A stretch of 48,083 nucleotides of DNA, from assembly GCA_018970395.1 (NCBI GenBank), contig JAGWWM010000016.1, forward strand, positions 1 to 48,083, written 5' to 3'. The translations under genes were made by a program, and so were the position numbers. The stretch's first letter is position 1. Each line of letters starts with the position of its first letter. The stretch is from Bacteroidota bacterium. Lineage in GTDB: Bacteria; Bacteroidota; Bacteroidia; Chitinophagales; Chitinophagaceae. Shown here one piece after another: positions 8,301 to 16,771 of this stretch. A model generated the notes under the pieces. It did no database searches. It saw nothing but the letters and a program-made list of their open reading frames with translations, and was not told the origin of the DNA.

Positions 8301-11300
8301 AGGGAGCAACCTGCTGCATTTACAGGTTGAGCCATTACCTCATTGATTACCACCCCTGTACCCTTAGGCACACACCCGCCGGGCGTTCCGCCTCCGCCGT
8401 TACATACTTTATTGTCTGTTTTGGAAGTAGTAATAGTTAAATCCTCAATATTTATTGTAGCAGAGCCGCTAACCGTAGCAGAACAATTAGCATCACTTAC
8501 ATTAATCAAATCATATTTGAAAGTTCCCTTAGCACTTGTACTTACAGGAAGCGTTACGCTATTACCCGATGTAGTTGTAATTGTTTGAGACGCGCCTCCA
8601 TCAATGCTATATTCAAAGGAGTAGGGCGCAGTACCACCTGATCCGGTAAAAGTAACGACAGGCGTAGCCCCTACACAAGCAGTGGAAGGAGCTGAAATAC
8701 TTCCGGAGAGATTGGTAACAGCGACTTTAGTCTCAATATCTGTAATGTTATTTGGACAGGTTGCATCAGCAATATCCGTAATGATGAGGGTTTGATCTGC
8801 GGTTGCATTAGCTACAGACACATCTGCTGTACCTCCAGGATTTATAACTGTACTGCCCGCTGTTCCGTTGAGGGTATAATTAACCGTTAAGCCCACAGTT
8901 CCGGAAATGGTAAACACTACACTTGATCCCGAACAAACTGTTGCCGGCGCAGCTACTGAAGGAGCCGATGGAGAAGGTAACTGAGTATCATTTTTAAAGT
9001 TTACGCTTGCAGTTGATGTACAATTATCACTGTTCGTTGCTGTAACAGAGTAATTGACTCCATCAGTCATACCCGTAATCGCTCCTCCTGCACCAACTGA
9101 AGGTCCGGTAGGATTGAAGGTATAGGTCAGACTTGCATCATAATTACTGATAGTACTGGTTCCGGCGGAAGTGCAGGTTGCTGAAGTTGAATTGATAGTA
9201 GGAACAGCAGGCGGTAAGAGTTGAGCACCGTTACTAAAGCTAGCACTGGTTGCACTACAATTATCACTGTTAGTAGCGGTAACCGTATAATTGATTCCGG
9301 TAGTCATACCTGTAATCACTCCTCCCGCACCAACAACTGGTCCGGCAGGATTAAAGGTATAGTTCAGTGTTGCATCATAATTATCTATGGTACTGCTGCC
9401 CGGAGCGGAACAGGTTGGAGCGGTTGAATTGATTGTCGGAACATCCGGCGCATTAAGTTGAGCACTATTTCTAAAGTTTGCGCTGGTGGCACTACAAGTG
9501 CTTGCATTGGTTGCGGTTACCGTATAGTCGGTACTGATTGTCATACCGCTGATAACACCTCCTGCACCAACTGAAGGTCCGGCAGGATTGAAGGTATAGG
9601 TCAAATTAACATCATAATTACTAATCGTACTGCTGCCGGCCGCATTACAAGTAGCAACGGTTGATGCAATAGCAGGAGTTGCTGGCAAATCATTGATGAC
9701 AATGTTTACCGAAGTACTGTTCGAGCAAGTAAGATCATCAGGTGTAAATGTATAACTTGTAGTTCCAGCTGCTGAAGTATTAATCGTTGCGGGACTCCAT
9801 GTGCCATTTATACTATTCGTAGAAGTTGCGGGAAGAGAAGGTGCAGTTGCATCCTTACAGAAAGGACCGATCACACCAAAGGATGGAGTTGTTTTAGGAT
9901 TGACCAAAGTTGTACTGGTTGCTGCTAATGTAATACCACTCAAACAACCTCCTGAAGCTTGAAGTACAAAATCAGTATATGCACCTGCATTTAAGTTGCC
10001 GATGGAAATGACACCTGATGCGTTCGCTGTTAAATTCAATGGACCAACATCTACCCCATCATCTTTATAGGAGACAGCATAAGTTCCATTGGGTGACAAT
10101 CCACTGATGGTAATAGAGCCATCTGTTCCATTACAAGTGGTTGGATTATTGCCGGAGAGAGAAGGCGTTCCAGTCCCCTGAATGGTAAACGTGGCATTAT
10201 AGTAGTTTCCTGAATTGTCCAGCACGACGGTATCAACACAATTAGGATTTGGAGTCACCCCGCCACCAATTTTATAAAATACTTGTAAAGTATAAGTGCC
10301 GGGACTCAGCTTAGTTAGATCAATTTGCTGATTAACGGGTAAATTTTCCTGTAGATTAGCCTGCCATTTTTGGTCTCCGGGTTGACAAGTACCTCCGCCA
10401 TTTTGAAAAACACCAGTCCCAGCGCAATTGCTAAAAAAAGTCAAATTTAATTTATTGAAAGAAGTATTCCCCGCTCCTGATCCCGTTTGAAAAAAACGAT
10501 AGAACATTACTCCTCCACATACATCTCCACCCAGCGCAGTATTCTTAAAAGTTTTGATTTCTGCCCCTCTCAGTTTTAAGAGACCTGAATTTTGAACATA
10601 ATTGCCTAAAAAAGTATCGGTGAAGGTTTTATTGGTCGGATTGATCCGATAGGTAGCATCTCCGGTTGTATTGAAAAATTCTCCACCTAAGGAATTACAA
10701 GTTTTCAAAAAAGGTGCGGATGCTAATATGCCAAAGCATTTATTCACTTTTACATTGAGGGTGCCTTCACAATCTGCCTTTTTAAAACTAATTACGGCAT
10801 TCACCTCAGAGTTTAGTGCAGGATTAGGGGTAAATACGCCCGCAGGTGTTATCGTTCCAGCTGAAGCCGGTGTCACACTCCATTGTTCTAATCCCGAACC
10901 GGGTCCTCCGGTAAAAGTATAAGTAGCCTGAGAACAAACATCCGTAGGTCCGTTTACGGTAATGGGGGTACAACAGAAATTACAGGGCGTGGTTACACCA
11001 TTTTCAACTTCAATGTAGAAGAAGGAAGTTGCTCCTCCATTCCCATCCACGTATAAATAATAGGTATCTCCCGGTATTAAACCTGTTAAATTAAACTCGC
11101 AATTTGCAGTAATGCCGTTGTTATAAGGGTCTGCAGTTCCTCCACCTATTGAAGGAATATTTAAATAAGCTCTATTATTAATGTTGATATCATCCGAGCA
11201 ACCTCCTAATGGTACGGTAATAGGAATACCGCACCCTGCATTTGCTTTCACTACAATTGGCTGCATGTCATTTACACCAGTTGCATTAGCCTTCATTCCG

Positions 11301-12151
11301 CTTATTGTAATTCGAGCTGATGAACCATTCGGTTTAAAAGAAAACCAAGCTGAATTATCATTGCTTCCATTCCAACTACAGCCATTCTTCTCTAAACCAG
11401 GAGGAGTAGAAAAAGGGTCATTCCATCTATAGGAAGCAACTGTATTTCCTGGATAACTTTTATCCCCGCCTGGATAACCACTATTATTCCCCCTAAATAC
11501 ACCGTTATTTATGCACGATGCTCCCGCACAAGAATCATTGGAAAAGCAACTTGTGACGTCACGAACACCAATACTTGATCCAAACACCAACTCAATTTTC
11601 TCAAAACTAACTTCGCTTGATGTGTTTTCAATCATTTCAAAAGTCCAATCTCCATTGGGATTATTCGAATTGTTAAATTTTAAGAAAGTTTCGGTTTTGT
11701 CTATGTTATAATAGCCAATAGAATAAGGAAAATAGCTATTTTGAACTAAATTCGAGTACTCCCTTACCATTTCTAATGATGTAGGATCATCTCTAAATTT
11801 TATATTAGCCCAGACAGAAGCTAAAGTAGTAGTTAATCCTTTTGTAATATAGACCTCATCTCCTTGAGGATTTTTAATTCTTAATTGATACGAACGCAAA
11901 TCTCCTCTGCAATTTCTGTTACCTAACTGAACTCTAACTTCTCTAAGAACGATTCCAGTTTCGCTTAACCCTGTTACCGGCAATCCTGATACTACAACGG
12001 TACGCTTAAGGGATGTTGCCCAATCATTATTGGTATTCCAACTATTACAGGCTGCAACAGTTGTATTGCTAAACACACTAACCTGCGCCTGCGTTAAAGT
12101 GGAAAGCATTAAAAAGCAAGAAATCAAAAAATAAGCTATTCTTTGTTTCAT
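5390..12151 (-). CDS. Giant modular T9SS type B surface protein with two LTD modules
   Basis: A 2253-residue secreted, probably surface-displayed protein. Visible parts: signal peptide (1-22); a jelly-roll segment resembling a P-domain (about 24-197); a Cys-rich segment with WFSFKPNG (about 200-390); Ig/PKD-like segments; three tandem units of 79 residues (about 833-1069, motif YTFNPAGPSVGAGG); lamin-tail domain 1 (about 1265-1430, GTGVVINEVMAQP and EREYIELYNP); an SprB-type repeat (about 1511-1570, GNYSFEWKDGSG); an Ig-like module; an orphan LTD tail; LTD 2 (about 1754-1917); a second SprB repeat and Ig-like module; and a C-terminal gliding-motility/type B sorting domain (about 2164-2253, FVPNVLTPNGDGKND to the terminal TLLR). 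LTDs occur in other secreted bacterial proteins, sometimes beside nucleases, but no nuclease or protease domain is evident here. A role in adhesion or gliding is inferred from the PorP/SprF partner; the ligand is unknown. Confidence 0.85.
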   Translation of the reverse strand: MKQRIAYFLISCFLMLSTLTQAQVSVFSNTTVAACNSWNTNNDWATSLKRTVVVSGLPVTGLSETGIVLREVRVQLGNRNCRGDLRSYQLRIKNPQGDEVYITKGLTTTLASVWANIKFRDDPTSLEMVREYSNLVQNSYFPYSIGYYNIDKTETFLKFNNSNNPNGDWTFEMIENTSSEVSFEKIELVFGSSIGVRDVTSCFSNDSCAGASCINNGVFRGNNSGYPGGDKSYPGNTVASYRWNDPFSTPPGLEKNGCSWNGSNDNSAWFSFKPNGSSARITISGMKANATGVNDMQPIVVKANAGCGIPITVPLGGCSDDININNRAYLNIPSIGGGTADPYNNGITANCEFNLTGLIPGDTYYLYVDGNGGATSFFYIEVENGVTTPCNFCCTPITVNGPTDVCSQATYTFTGGPGSGLEQWSVTPASAGTITPAGVFTPNPALNSEVNAVISFKKADCEGTLNVKVNKCFGILASAPFLKTCNSLGGEFFNTTGDATYRINPTNKTFTDTFLGNYVQNSGLLKLRGAEIKTFKNTALGGDVCGGVMFYRFFQTGSGAGNTSFNKLNLTFFSNCAGTGVFQNGGGTCQPGDQKWQANLQENLPVNQQIDLTKLSPGTYTLQVFYKIGGGVTPNPNCVDTVVLDNSGNYYNATFTIQGTGTPSLSGNNPTTCNGTDGSITISGLSPNGTYAVSYKDDGVDVGPLNLTANASGVISIGNLNAGAYTDFVLQASGGCLSGITLAATSTTLVNPKTTPSFGVIGPFCKDATAPSLPATSTNSINGTWSPATINTSAAGTTSYTFTPDDLTCSNSTSVNIVINDLPATPAIASTVATCNAAGSSTISNYDVNLTYTFNPAGPSVGAGGVISGMTISTDYTVTATNASTCSATSANFRNSAQLNAPDVPTINSTAPTCSAPGSSTIDNYDATLNYTFNPAGPVVGAGGVITGMTTGINYTVTATNSDNCSATSASFSNGAQLLPPAVPTINSTSATCTSAGTSTISNYDASLTYTFNPTGPSVGAGGAITGMTDGVNYSVTATNSDNCTSTASVNFKNDTQLPSPSAPSVAAPATVCSGSSVVFTISGTVGLTVNYTLNGTAGSTVINPGGTADVSVANATADQTLIITDIADATCPNNITDIETKVAVTNLSGSISAPSTACVGATPVVTFTGSGGTAPYSFEYSIDGGASQTITTTSGNSVTLPVSTSAKGTFKYDLINVSDANCSATVSGSATINIEDLTITTSKTDNKVCNGGGGTPGGCVPKGTGVVINEVMAQPVNAAGCSLNTFGNPNCQSIVEREYIELYNPTCNDIDISCYIIGTASRDDASPSSTTSTDFSIIIPNGTILAAKSHYVIGSTKLLTNPNNIDLKIDLNVSNLCSATGRSLLTNGDGWVALYDPTGAAKDAVYWTVSDNQASKIDNNDDDLNDTPCTPTATGCNTAGIVLQSATQIKTNNPSLINYAGRTNLSGTNPNGKTFSRVPDGGDWQRDIDPSIDGNNCNTTCDTNTPGTPGTCDGTATVTANGSGNYSFEWKDGSGKVVGSAATATGLCAGTYTVIVKDLTSNCEQTATVTINNEQPTLNVTNPAPVCAPATIDLTAAAITAGSTPNLIYSYWADKDTTIKITDPAKIDKSGTYYIKGANAGGCAEVKPVTVTITELNLTATTTKNTICNGGGTTPQPIPLKSAKEIFDNNAAQISYAGGSNVDEFKCGTLSNYIPNGKTFSRIPDGGAWQTDKAGSINDKNDPGACANCPTDIVINEILAQPDLNGCAPLACPYSSCFINEGLLNKEYIELYNPSSNPIDISGYMLATSTVNNSPSYSAGFTVRIPAGTILPPGKFYVIGSSNNANAAKVDLKVDLLTSNNYCFVKQGAIDNPVMQNGDGWLALYDAAGNVKDAMYWSLFLNEPNKITTAADNYDDAPCTLQKLNSGTCDGSATVSVNTGSGNYNYEWRDQAGTVVSNAITATGLCKGDYTVKVRDLTSLCEKTLTVTIEDEKPVLVIANPACSPTTVDLTLPAVTAGSTGGLSFTYWTDANATNALADPKKAAAGATYYIKGETSGGCTTDVKAVVAGQAPSFVLPPNVTLNHNDTYTGTNFNPTPAGTTIDWINSNTSIGLGASGTGNIVPFQAINTGNASAVATITITPKNGVCIGADQSFTITVIPTSKDVFVPNVLTPNGDGKNDVLKVYGNYITKLEMRIFNQWGELIKVINNPAMGWDGTHNGKPQPVGVYVFTLRATLADGSEITKKGSITLLR
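8945..9660 (-). repeat. Three tandem 237-bp coding repeats in the adhesin
   Basis: Three consecutive units of 79 codons (starting near 9650, 9413 and 9176 on the minus strand) encode variants of STISNYDASLTYTFNP..GPSVGAGG..TGM..YTVTATN followed by a Pro-rich linker. They are diverged but clearly homologous, so the array could expand or contract by recombination. Confidence 0.8.
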
Positions 12152-12192
12152 AAATATGATATATACAATTTGAAAAATAGAAAAGGTTGCCG

Positions 12193-12199
12193 CAAAATA
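12193..12199 (-). promoter_or_regulatory. Weak candidate -7 box for the adhesin cassette
   Basis: Upstream of the adhesin gene the minus strand reads TATTTTG, one base short of the TAnnTTTG consensus, within an AT-rich 152-base gap. No -33 element is obvious. It would drive the three-gene cassette with a leader of about 35 bases. Confidence 0.25.
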
Positions 12200-12303
12200 A
12201 AGAACAATCGTTAAAATATTGAAATAATCGGTAGTTTTTTTCGAATTTTTACTAATACATTGGATACACCACTGATGAAAATCAGGTAATTATAGAAAAT
12301 ATA

Positions 12304-13650
12304 CTACCGCTCTTTTGCAAAGCGCAAGCGCATGCCTCTGCTTGATTCGTTGAAAATGCCCTCGCTATACACGAGATTCCCATTCACAAATGTTTTCACC
12401 ACCTTACTTTGAAATTGTTGTCCTTCCAAAGGTGACCAGCCGCATTGATATAAAATATTTTCAGGGGTTACTTTCCATGGATTATTGATATCCGCCAAAA
12501 CCAAATCCGCATAATATCCTTCCCGTATATACCCTCTATCTTTTATCCGGTAAATCTCCGCTACATAGTGGCTCATCTTCTCAGCAATCTTTTCTAATGA
12601 AATGAATCCTTGATGATGCAGTTCCAGCATCACCGGCAAAGCGTGCTGCACCAAGGGGCCGCCGGAATGAGCTTTAAAGTAATTACCTGATTTTTCCTCC
12701 ACCGTATGCGGCGCATGATCGGTAGCAATAATATCAATCCGACTTTCCAGTAAGGCGTTCAATAATCCGCGTTTGTCTTTCTCTTCTTTTACCGATGGAT
12801 TCCACTTGATTTTTGCACCCAATCTTTCATAATCTTTATCGTCAAACCAGAGATGATGCACACAGGCTTCTGCGGTGATTCTCTTTTCACGAATAGAAGT
12901 TGTATTGTCAAAAAGTAACGCTTCATCTATCGTAGATACATGAAAAATATGCAATCGGTTTTGGTGCTTCTTCGCAGTATCAAGTACTCGTTTGGTGGCT
13001 TCCAAACAAGCTTCTCTGCTTCTGATGAGCGCGTGATATTGAAAGGGAATATCATCACCATAAATGGCACGATATTTTTCAGTATTGTTTTTGATGATGG
13101 CATCATCTTCACAATGCAGCGCAATAAGGGTATTGGATCTTGAAAAAAGGGTATCTAAAAATTCAGGATAGTTGGCAAGAATACCATCCTCTTTATTGAA
13201 ATACAATCCATCATCCGTAATGCCGCAAACAGTCTCATTATCAGTACGCAAGGCTTCTTCCAGATTGCCCTGGGTAATGCCCATGAAGAATGAATAGTTG
13301 GCGAGCGAAGTCTTAGATGCTTGCTGGTACTTCTCCTCCAACAATTCCTGTGTTAGGGTGTTCGGCACGGTGTTCGGCATGTCCATGAAAGACGTTACTC
13401 CTCCGGCAACCGCCGCTTTCGATTCAGAATAAATGGTTGCTTTATGAGTAAGACCGGGCTCTCTGAAGTGCACCTGATCATCAATGACACCGGGCAATAA
13501 AAAACGACCCCCGGCTTCGAGGATCGTTGCGTTCGTTTCTGAAATATTGTTTGCTATTTTTTCAATGCGCTCCCCTTTAATGAGTACATCTCCATCAATA
13601 ATCTTTCCCTCATTGACGATGCGCGCATTTTTAATAATTGTTGCACTCAT
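12304..13650 (-). CDS. pyrC: Dihydroorotase (class I-like) with variant metal motif
   Basis: Third step of pyrimidine synthesis, cyclising carbamoyl aspartate to dihydroorotate. At 448 residues it is a full-length amidohydrolase. The metal-site signature is GVIDDQVHFREPGLTHK (54-70), where class I enzymes normally have HxHxR: here it is Gln59-Val60-His61-Phe62-Arg63, so one conserved His ligand is replaced by Gln. The remaining ligands look intact: Asp147/Asp148 (ITDDGLYF), His180 (IALHCEDD), His238 (HIFHVST) and Asp312/His316 (ATDHAPHT). The substrate Arg63 is kept. The gene lies 18 bases after icd on the same strand and may be co-transcribed with it. A closely related hydrolase is possible, but dihydroorotase fits best. 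Confidence 0.9.
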   Translation of the reverse strand: MSATIIKNARIVNEGKIIDGDVLIKGERIEKIANNISETNATILEAGGRFLLPGVIDDQVHFREPGLTHKATIYSESKAAVAGGVTSFMDMPNTVPNTLTQELLEEKYQQASKTSLANYSFFMGITQGNLEEALRTDNETVCGITDDGLYFNKEDGILANYPEFLDTLFSRSNTLIALHCEDDAIIKNNTEKYRAIYGDDIPFQYHALIRSREACLEATKRVLDTAKKHQNRLHIFHVSTIDEALLFDNTTSIREKRITAEACVHHLWFDDKDYERLGAKIKWNPSVKEEKDKRGLLNALLESRIDIIATDHAPHTVEEKSGNYFKAHSGGPLVQHALPVMLELHHQGFISLEKIAEKMSHYVAEIYRIKDRGYIREGYYADLVLADINNPWKVTPENILYQCGWSPLEGQQFQSKVVKTFVNGNLVYSEGIFNESSRGMRLRFAKER

Positions 13651-13668
13651 ATTTCAAAGGCTGAGGAT

Positions 13669-15105
13669 TTATTGTCCCTGTCCCATCGAGAAGGCATCCA
13701 CTCCGTTAAAGGAATACAGATTCTCTGTTTTGATGGCATCAATATTTTTACTCAACGCATTGCTGAGCAATTCAATGATATCTTTTTTAGTGATCTCTGC
13801 ACCTGCGGTAGGTTTAAAGCGACATCTCCAATGATCCGTACAAAATGTTTCTTTGAAACCTTCCGGCCATACTTTGATACCGCGATTGGTAATCATTGTC
13901 AGCTTAACATTATTGCTTTCGATTCCTTTTACCAGTTCAGCCAACGCATTCGGATCATTACCGGGCCAATGTACAAACAAATCAACCCCTACCAGTTTTT
14001 TATCCCCTGCAGGCTTACGAGTGTATTTGGGAAGATTTAAAGGAGCGCTGTTCGCATAAGATACTGCTTTTAAGATAGAAGGCTTTTTACCTAAATTAGC
14101 GATCACCGCTTTGGCAAATTCTTTTGTTCCCACTTTCTCTTTGCTGATGCCTTCTTTATAAATATCATAGGTATGCGTTCCTTCTTCAATGGTGGTCAAC
14201 CAGGCATTGTGTACTTTCTCCGCAATGTCTGTTTGCCCGATGTGATTGAGCATCATAATCGCGCCCTGTAACAGTCCTGAAGGATTAGCCAAATTTTGTC
14301 CGGCTCTTCTGGGAGCAGAACCGTGGATGGCTTCAAACATCGCACACTCTTCACCAATATTTGCAGAACCTGCGAGACCTACAGAACCGGTGATTTGCGC
14401 AGCTACATCACTCAACACATCTCCGTAAAGATTCGGCATCACGATTACATCAAAAGCTTCGGGGGTGTCCGCCATCTTAGCGGCTCCGATATCAATGATC
14501 CAATGCTCATTCTCAATTTCAGGATATTCTTTGGCAATTTCATCAAAAACTTTGTGAAACAAACCATCAGTTTGTTTCATGATATTGTCTTTCGTAAAGC
14601 AAGTTACTTTTTTGCGCTTTTGCTGCTTCGCATATTCAAACGCATAGCGCACAATTTTTTCGCAACCCGGGCGGCTGATCAGTTTTAAACATTGTACCAC
14701 TTCATCCGTTTGCTGATGCTCGATACCTGCATACAAATCTTCTTCATTTTCACGAACAATCACCACATCCATGATGGGATGTTTGGTGCTCACGAAAGGA
14801 TGCAAACTCATACAAGGTCTTACGTTAGAGTAAAGACCTAAAAACTTACGCGTTGTTACATTCAGACTTTTATAACCACCACCCTGAGGAGTAGTAATAG
14901 GTGCTTTTAAAAATACTTTATTGCGTCTGATGACATCCCATGATTCAGCAGAAATGCCGGAAGTATTGCCGGCGAGATATACTTTCTCTCCTACCTCAAT
15001 TTCTTCGGTTTCAATTCTTGCTCCCGCAGCTAAAATGATATCCAAGGTAGCGTCCATAATTTCCGGACCGATACCGTCTCCTTTTGCAATGGTTATTTTT
15101 GTCAT
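13669..15105 (-). CDS. icd: NADP-type isocitrate dehydrogenase, extended C-terminus
   Basis: Beta-decarboxylating dehydrogenase of the TCA cycle. The core (about 1-340) has AKGDGIGPEI, the substrate loop LNVTTRKFLGLYSNVRP, VIVRENEEDLYAG, the metal-site strand MPNLYGDVLSDVAAQI and the cofactor region EAIHGSAPRRAGQNLANPSG. The extra C-terminal domain (about 345-478) includes GVDLFVHWPGNDPNALA and WRCRFKPTAGAEI and matches the extended isocitrate dehydrogenase type described from Thermus and some Bacteroidota and Rickettsiales. That extension argues against 3-isopropylmalate dehydrogenase, which lacks it. A poor -7-like sequence (CAAATTTG) lies about 27 bases upstream. Confidence 0.9.
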   Translation of the reverse strand: MTKITIAKGDGIGPEIMDATLDIILAAGARIETEEIEVGEKVYLAGNTSGISAESWDVIRRNKVFLKAPITTPQGGGYKSLNVTTRKFLGLYSNVRPCMSLHPFVSTKHPIMDVVIVRENEEDLYAGIEHQQTDEVVQCLKLISRPGCEKIVRYAFEYAKQQKRKKVTCFTKDNIMKQTDGLFHKVFDEIAKEYPEIENEHWIIDIGAAKMADTPEAFDVIVMPNLYGDVLSDVAAQITGSVGLAGSANIGEECAMFEAIHGSAPRRAGQNLANPSGLLQGAIMMLNHIGQTDIAEKVHNAWLTTIEEGTHTYDIYKEGISKEKVGTKEFAKAVIANLGKKPSILKAVSYANSAPLNLPKYTRKPAGDKKLVGVDLFVHWPGNDPNALAELVKGIESNNVKLTMITNRGIKVWPEGFKETFCTDHWRCRFKPTAGAEITKKDIIELLSNALSKNIDAIKTENLYSFNGVDAFSMGQGQ

Positions 15106-15197
15106 TTGTAGTAATTTTTAATTTGGTGGTGCAAATTTGACGATTATTTGCGATAAGTGTTGGATTTTTTTATGTTTTTTATGGTTATGAATAAAAC

Positions 15198-15225
15198 GTA
15201 GAGACGCACAATTGTGCGTCTCTAC
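15198..15225. repeat. 28-bp perfect palindrome, copy 1
   Basis: GTAGAGACGCACAA followed by its exact reverse complement. It is identical to 30671-30698, and a diverged copy lies at 18506-18532. It sits just upstream of selO and could form a 14-bp stem in RNA from either strand. It looks like a dispersed intergenic repeat rather than a gene-specific operator. Confidence 0.85.
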
Positions 15226-15240
15226 AACAAATCAACCTCG

Positions 15241-15248
15241 TAATTTTG
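15241..15248 (+). promoter_or_regulatory. -7 box of selO
   Basis: TAATTTTG matches TAnnTTTG and ends 5 bases before the ATG at 15254, so the transcript would be leaderless or nearly so. This spacing supports the ATG over an upstream TTG inside the palindrome. Confidence 0.5.
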
Positions 15249-15253
15249 CATTC

Positions 15254-16708
15254 ATGTCCGACTGGAACTTAGAACATACTTACACGACCCTTCCACAACA
15301 ACTTTTCAGTCGGGTGGAATCGATTAAAATTGACGCACCAGAACTGGTGCTGTACAATAGAAAATTGGATACGGAACTTGGATTGAATTTTTCTCATCAG
15401 CTGGAGAAAACACTCGCCGCTCTTTTCAGTGGACAACAGTTAGCTCCTGATGCACAACCTATTGCACAAGCTTATGCAGGGCATCAATTTGGGTATTTCA
15501 ATATACTCGGAGATGGCAGGGCGATATTGCTGGGGGAACATATAACGCCCCATCAAAAACGTGTTGACATTCAACTCAAAGGAGCAGGAACTACACCCTA
15601 TTCTCGTAGAGGAGATGGATTGGCCACCCTTCGTTCCATGCTGCGCGAATACCTTATCAGTGAAGCGATGCATCATCTGGGCATTGCTTCTACCCGAAGT
15701 CTTGCAGTAGTAAAAACCAATATGCCGGTCATTCGGGAAGAAGTACACGAGGGTGCCATTCTTACCCGTATTGCAAGTAGTCATATTCGGGTCGGCACTT
15801 TTGAATATGCCAAAAGATTTTTATCGGATGAAGAATTTAAAAAATTCACCCTTTATGTATGTAAAAGACATGCTCCTGATTTAGTTGAAAAAGAAAATAT
15901 TGGCATTGCCTTATTAGAAGAAGTGATGTCGCGCCAAATTGCACTGATTGTAGAATGGATGCGTGTGGGATTTATTCACGGCGTGATGAATACCGACAAT
16001 ATGAGCATTGCAGGAGAAACCATTGACTATGGACCCTGTGCCTTTTTGAATACTTATCATCCTAATACTGTCTTCAGTTCAATTGACACTCAGGGGAGGT
16101 ACGCTTATGGCAACCAGCCCGCTATCGCTCAATGGAATTTGTCTTGTTTTGCCGGCACGCTGCTGAGTTTAATAGATGCTGATCAAAATATCGCTATCGA
16201 AAAAGCAAAGACAATCATCCATTTATTTCCAACCTTGTACAATGAAGATTGGTATTCGATGATGGTACGAAAAATTGGATTGGAAACTGCCGATAAAAAT
16301 GCGAGACAATTGGTGGATGGATTATTGCGTTGGATGAAAGCTTCAGAAGCAGACTATACATTAAGCTTTTTACGGCTGATGCAAATCCCCTTACCTCAAC
16401 AGCAACAAGCCAAGTATGATGATGATGCATGGAAAAAATGGGAAGCAGAATGGCTGCTCATTATAAAAGCAAACGGTGGCATAGACAAGGCTCTTTCCAT
16501 TATGAAACAAGCGAATCCTGTTTTTATTCCGCGTAATCATTTGGTAGAAGCGGCGCTGGATGATGCCGTCTATCAAAATAGATATGATAGTTTCAATTGT
16601 TTACTCGAAAGATTGCAGTCCCCTTATCAATACAGTGTCGGCTATGAAGAGCATTTTGATATTCCGATAGCGGTTGACCAAGGGTATCAGACATTTTGCG
16701 GCACCTGA
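15254..16708 (+). CDS. selO: SelO-family protein adenylyltransferase (YdiU/UPF0061)
   Basis: Pseudokinase-fold enzyme. Characterised SelO proteins transfer AMP from ATP to protein Ser/Thr/Tyr residues and act in the oxidative stress response. The 484-residue product starts at the ATG at 15254 (MSDWNLEHTY); a TTG frame 14 codons longer begins inside a palindromic repeat and is unlikely. Family motifs are present: AGHQFGYFNILGDGRA, LKGAGTTPYSRRGDG, SEAMHHLGIASTRSLAV, the catalytic HGVMNTDNMSIAGETIDYGP, and a C-terminal YQTFCGT in which the third residue from the end is the redox Cys or Sec position of the family. It is monocistronic, ends before a bidirectional terminator, and is convergent with the DUF2752 gene. 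Confidence 0.93.
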   Translation: MSDWNLEHTYTTLPQQLFSRVESIKIDAPELVLYNRKLDTELGLNFSHQLEKTLAALFSGQQLAPDAQPIAQAYAGHQFGYFNILGDGRAILLGEHITPHQKRVDIQLKGAGTTPYSRRGDGLATLRSMLREYLISEAMHHLGIASTRSLAVVKTNMPVIREEVHEGAILTRIASSHIRVGTFEYAKRFLSDEEFKKFTLYVCKRHAPDLVEKENIGIALLEEVMSRQIALIVEWMRVGFIHGVMNTDNMSIAGETIDYGPCAFLNTYHPNTVFSSIDTQGRYAYGNQPAIAQWNLSCFAGTLLSLIDADQNIAIEKAKTIIHLFPTLYNEDWYSMMVRKIGLETADKNARQLVDGLLRWMKASEADYTLSFLRLMQIPLPQQQQAKYDDDAWKKWEAEWLLIIKANGGIDKALSIMKQANPVFIPRNHLVEAALDDAVYQNRYDSFNCLLERLQSPYQYSVGYEEHFDIPIAVDQGYQTFCGT

Positions 16709-16722
16709 TATAGATATAAAAC

Positions 16723-16755
16723 AAAAAAGAGACCACATAAAGTAGTCTCTTTTTT
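16723..16755. terminator. Bidirectional terminator between selO and the DUF2752 gene
   Basis: AAAAAAGAGAC and GTCTCTTTTTT form an 11-bp stem with an 11-base loop, flanked by A and T runs on both sides. It therefore serves as an intrinsic terminator for both convergent genes. Confidence 0.85.
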
Positions 16756-16771
16756 AAAATAATTGAGAAAA

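Noticed and set aside
5390-12151. A nuclease or protease activity for the LTD-containing giant protein
   Set aside because: LTDs can accompany nucleases, but I see no nuclease or protease motif in the 2253 residues.
12927-13143. Small open frames on both strands inside pyrC
   Set aside because: They lie wholly in a well-supported coding gene and show no features of their own.
15212-15253. A TTG start extending SelO by 14 residues
   Set aside because: It begins inside the 28-bp palindrome and runs through the -7 box; the ATG at 15254 gives the normal family N-terminus.
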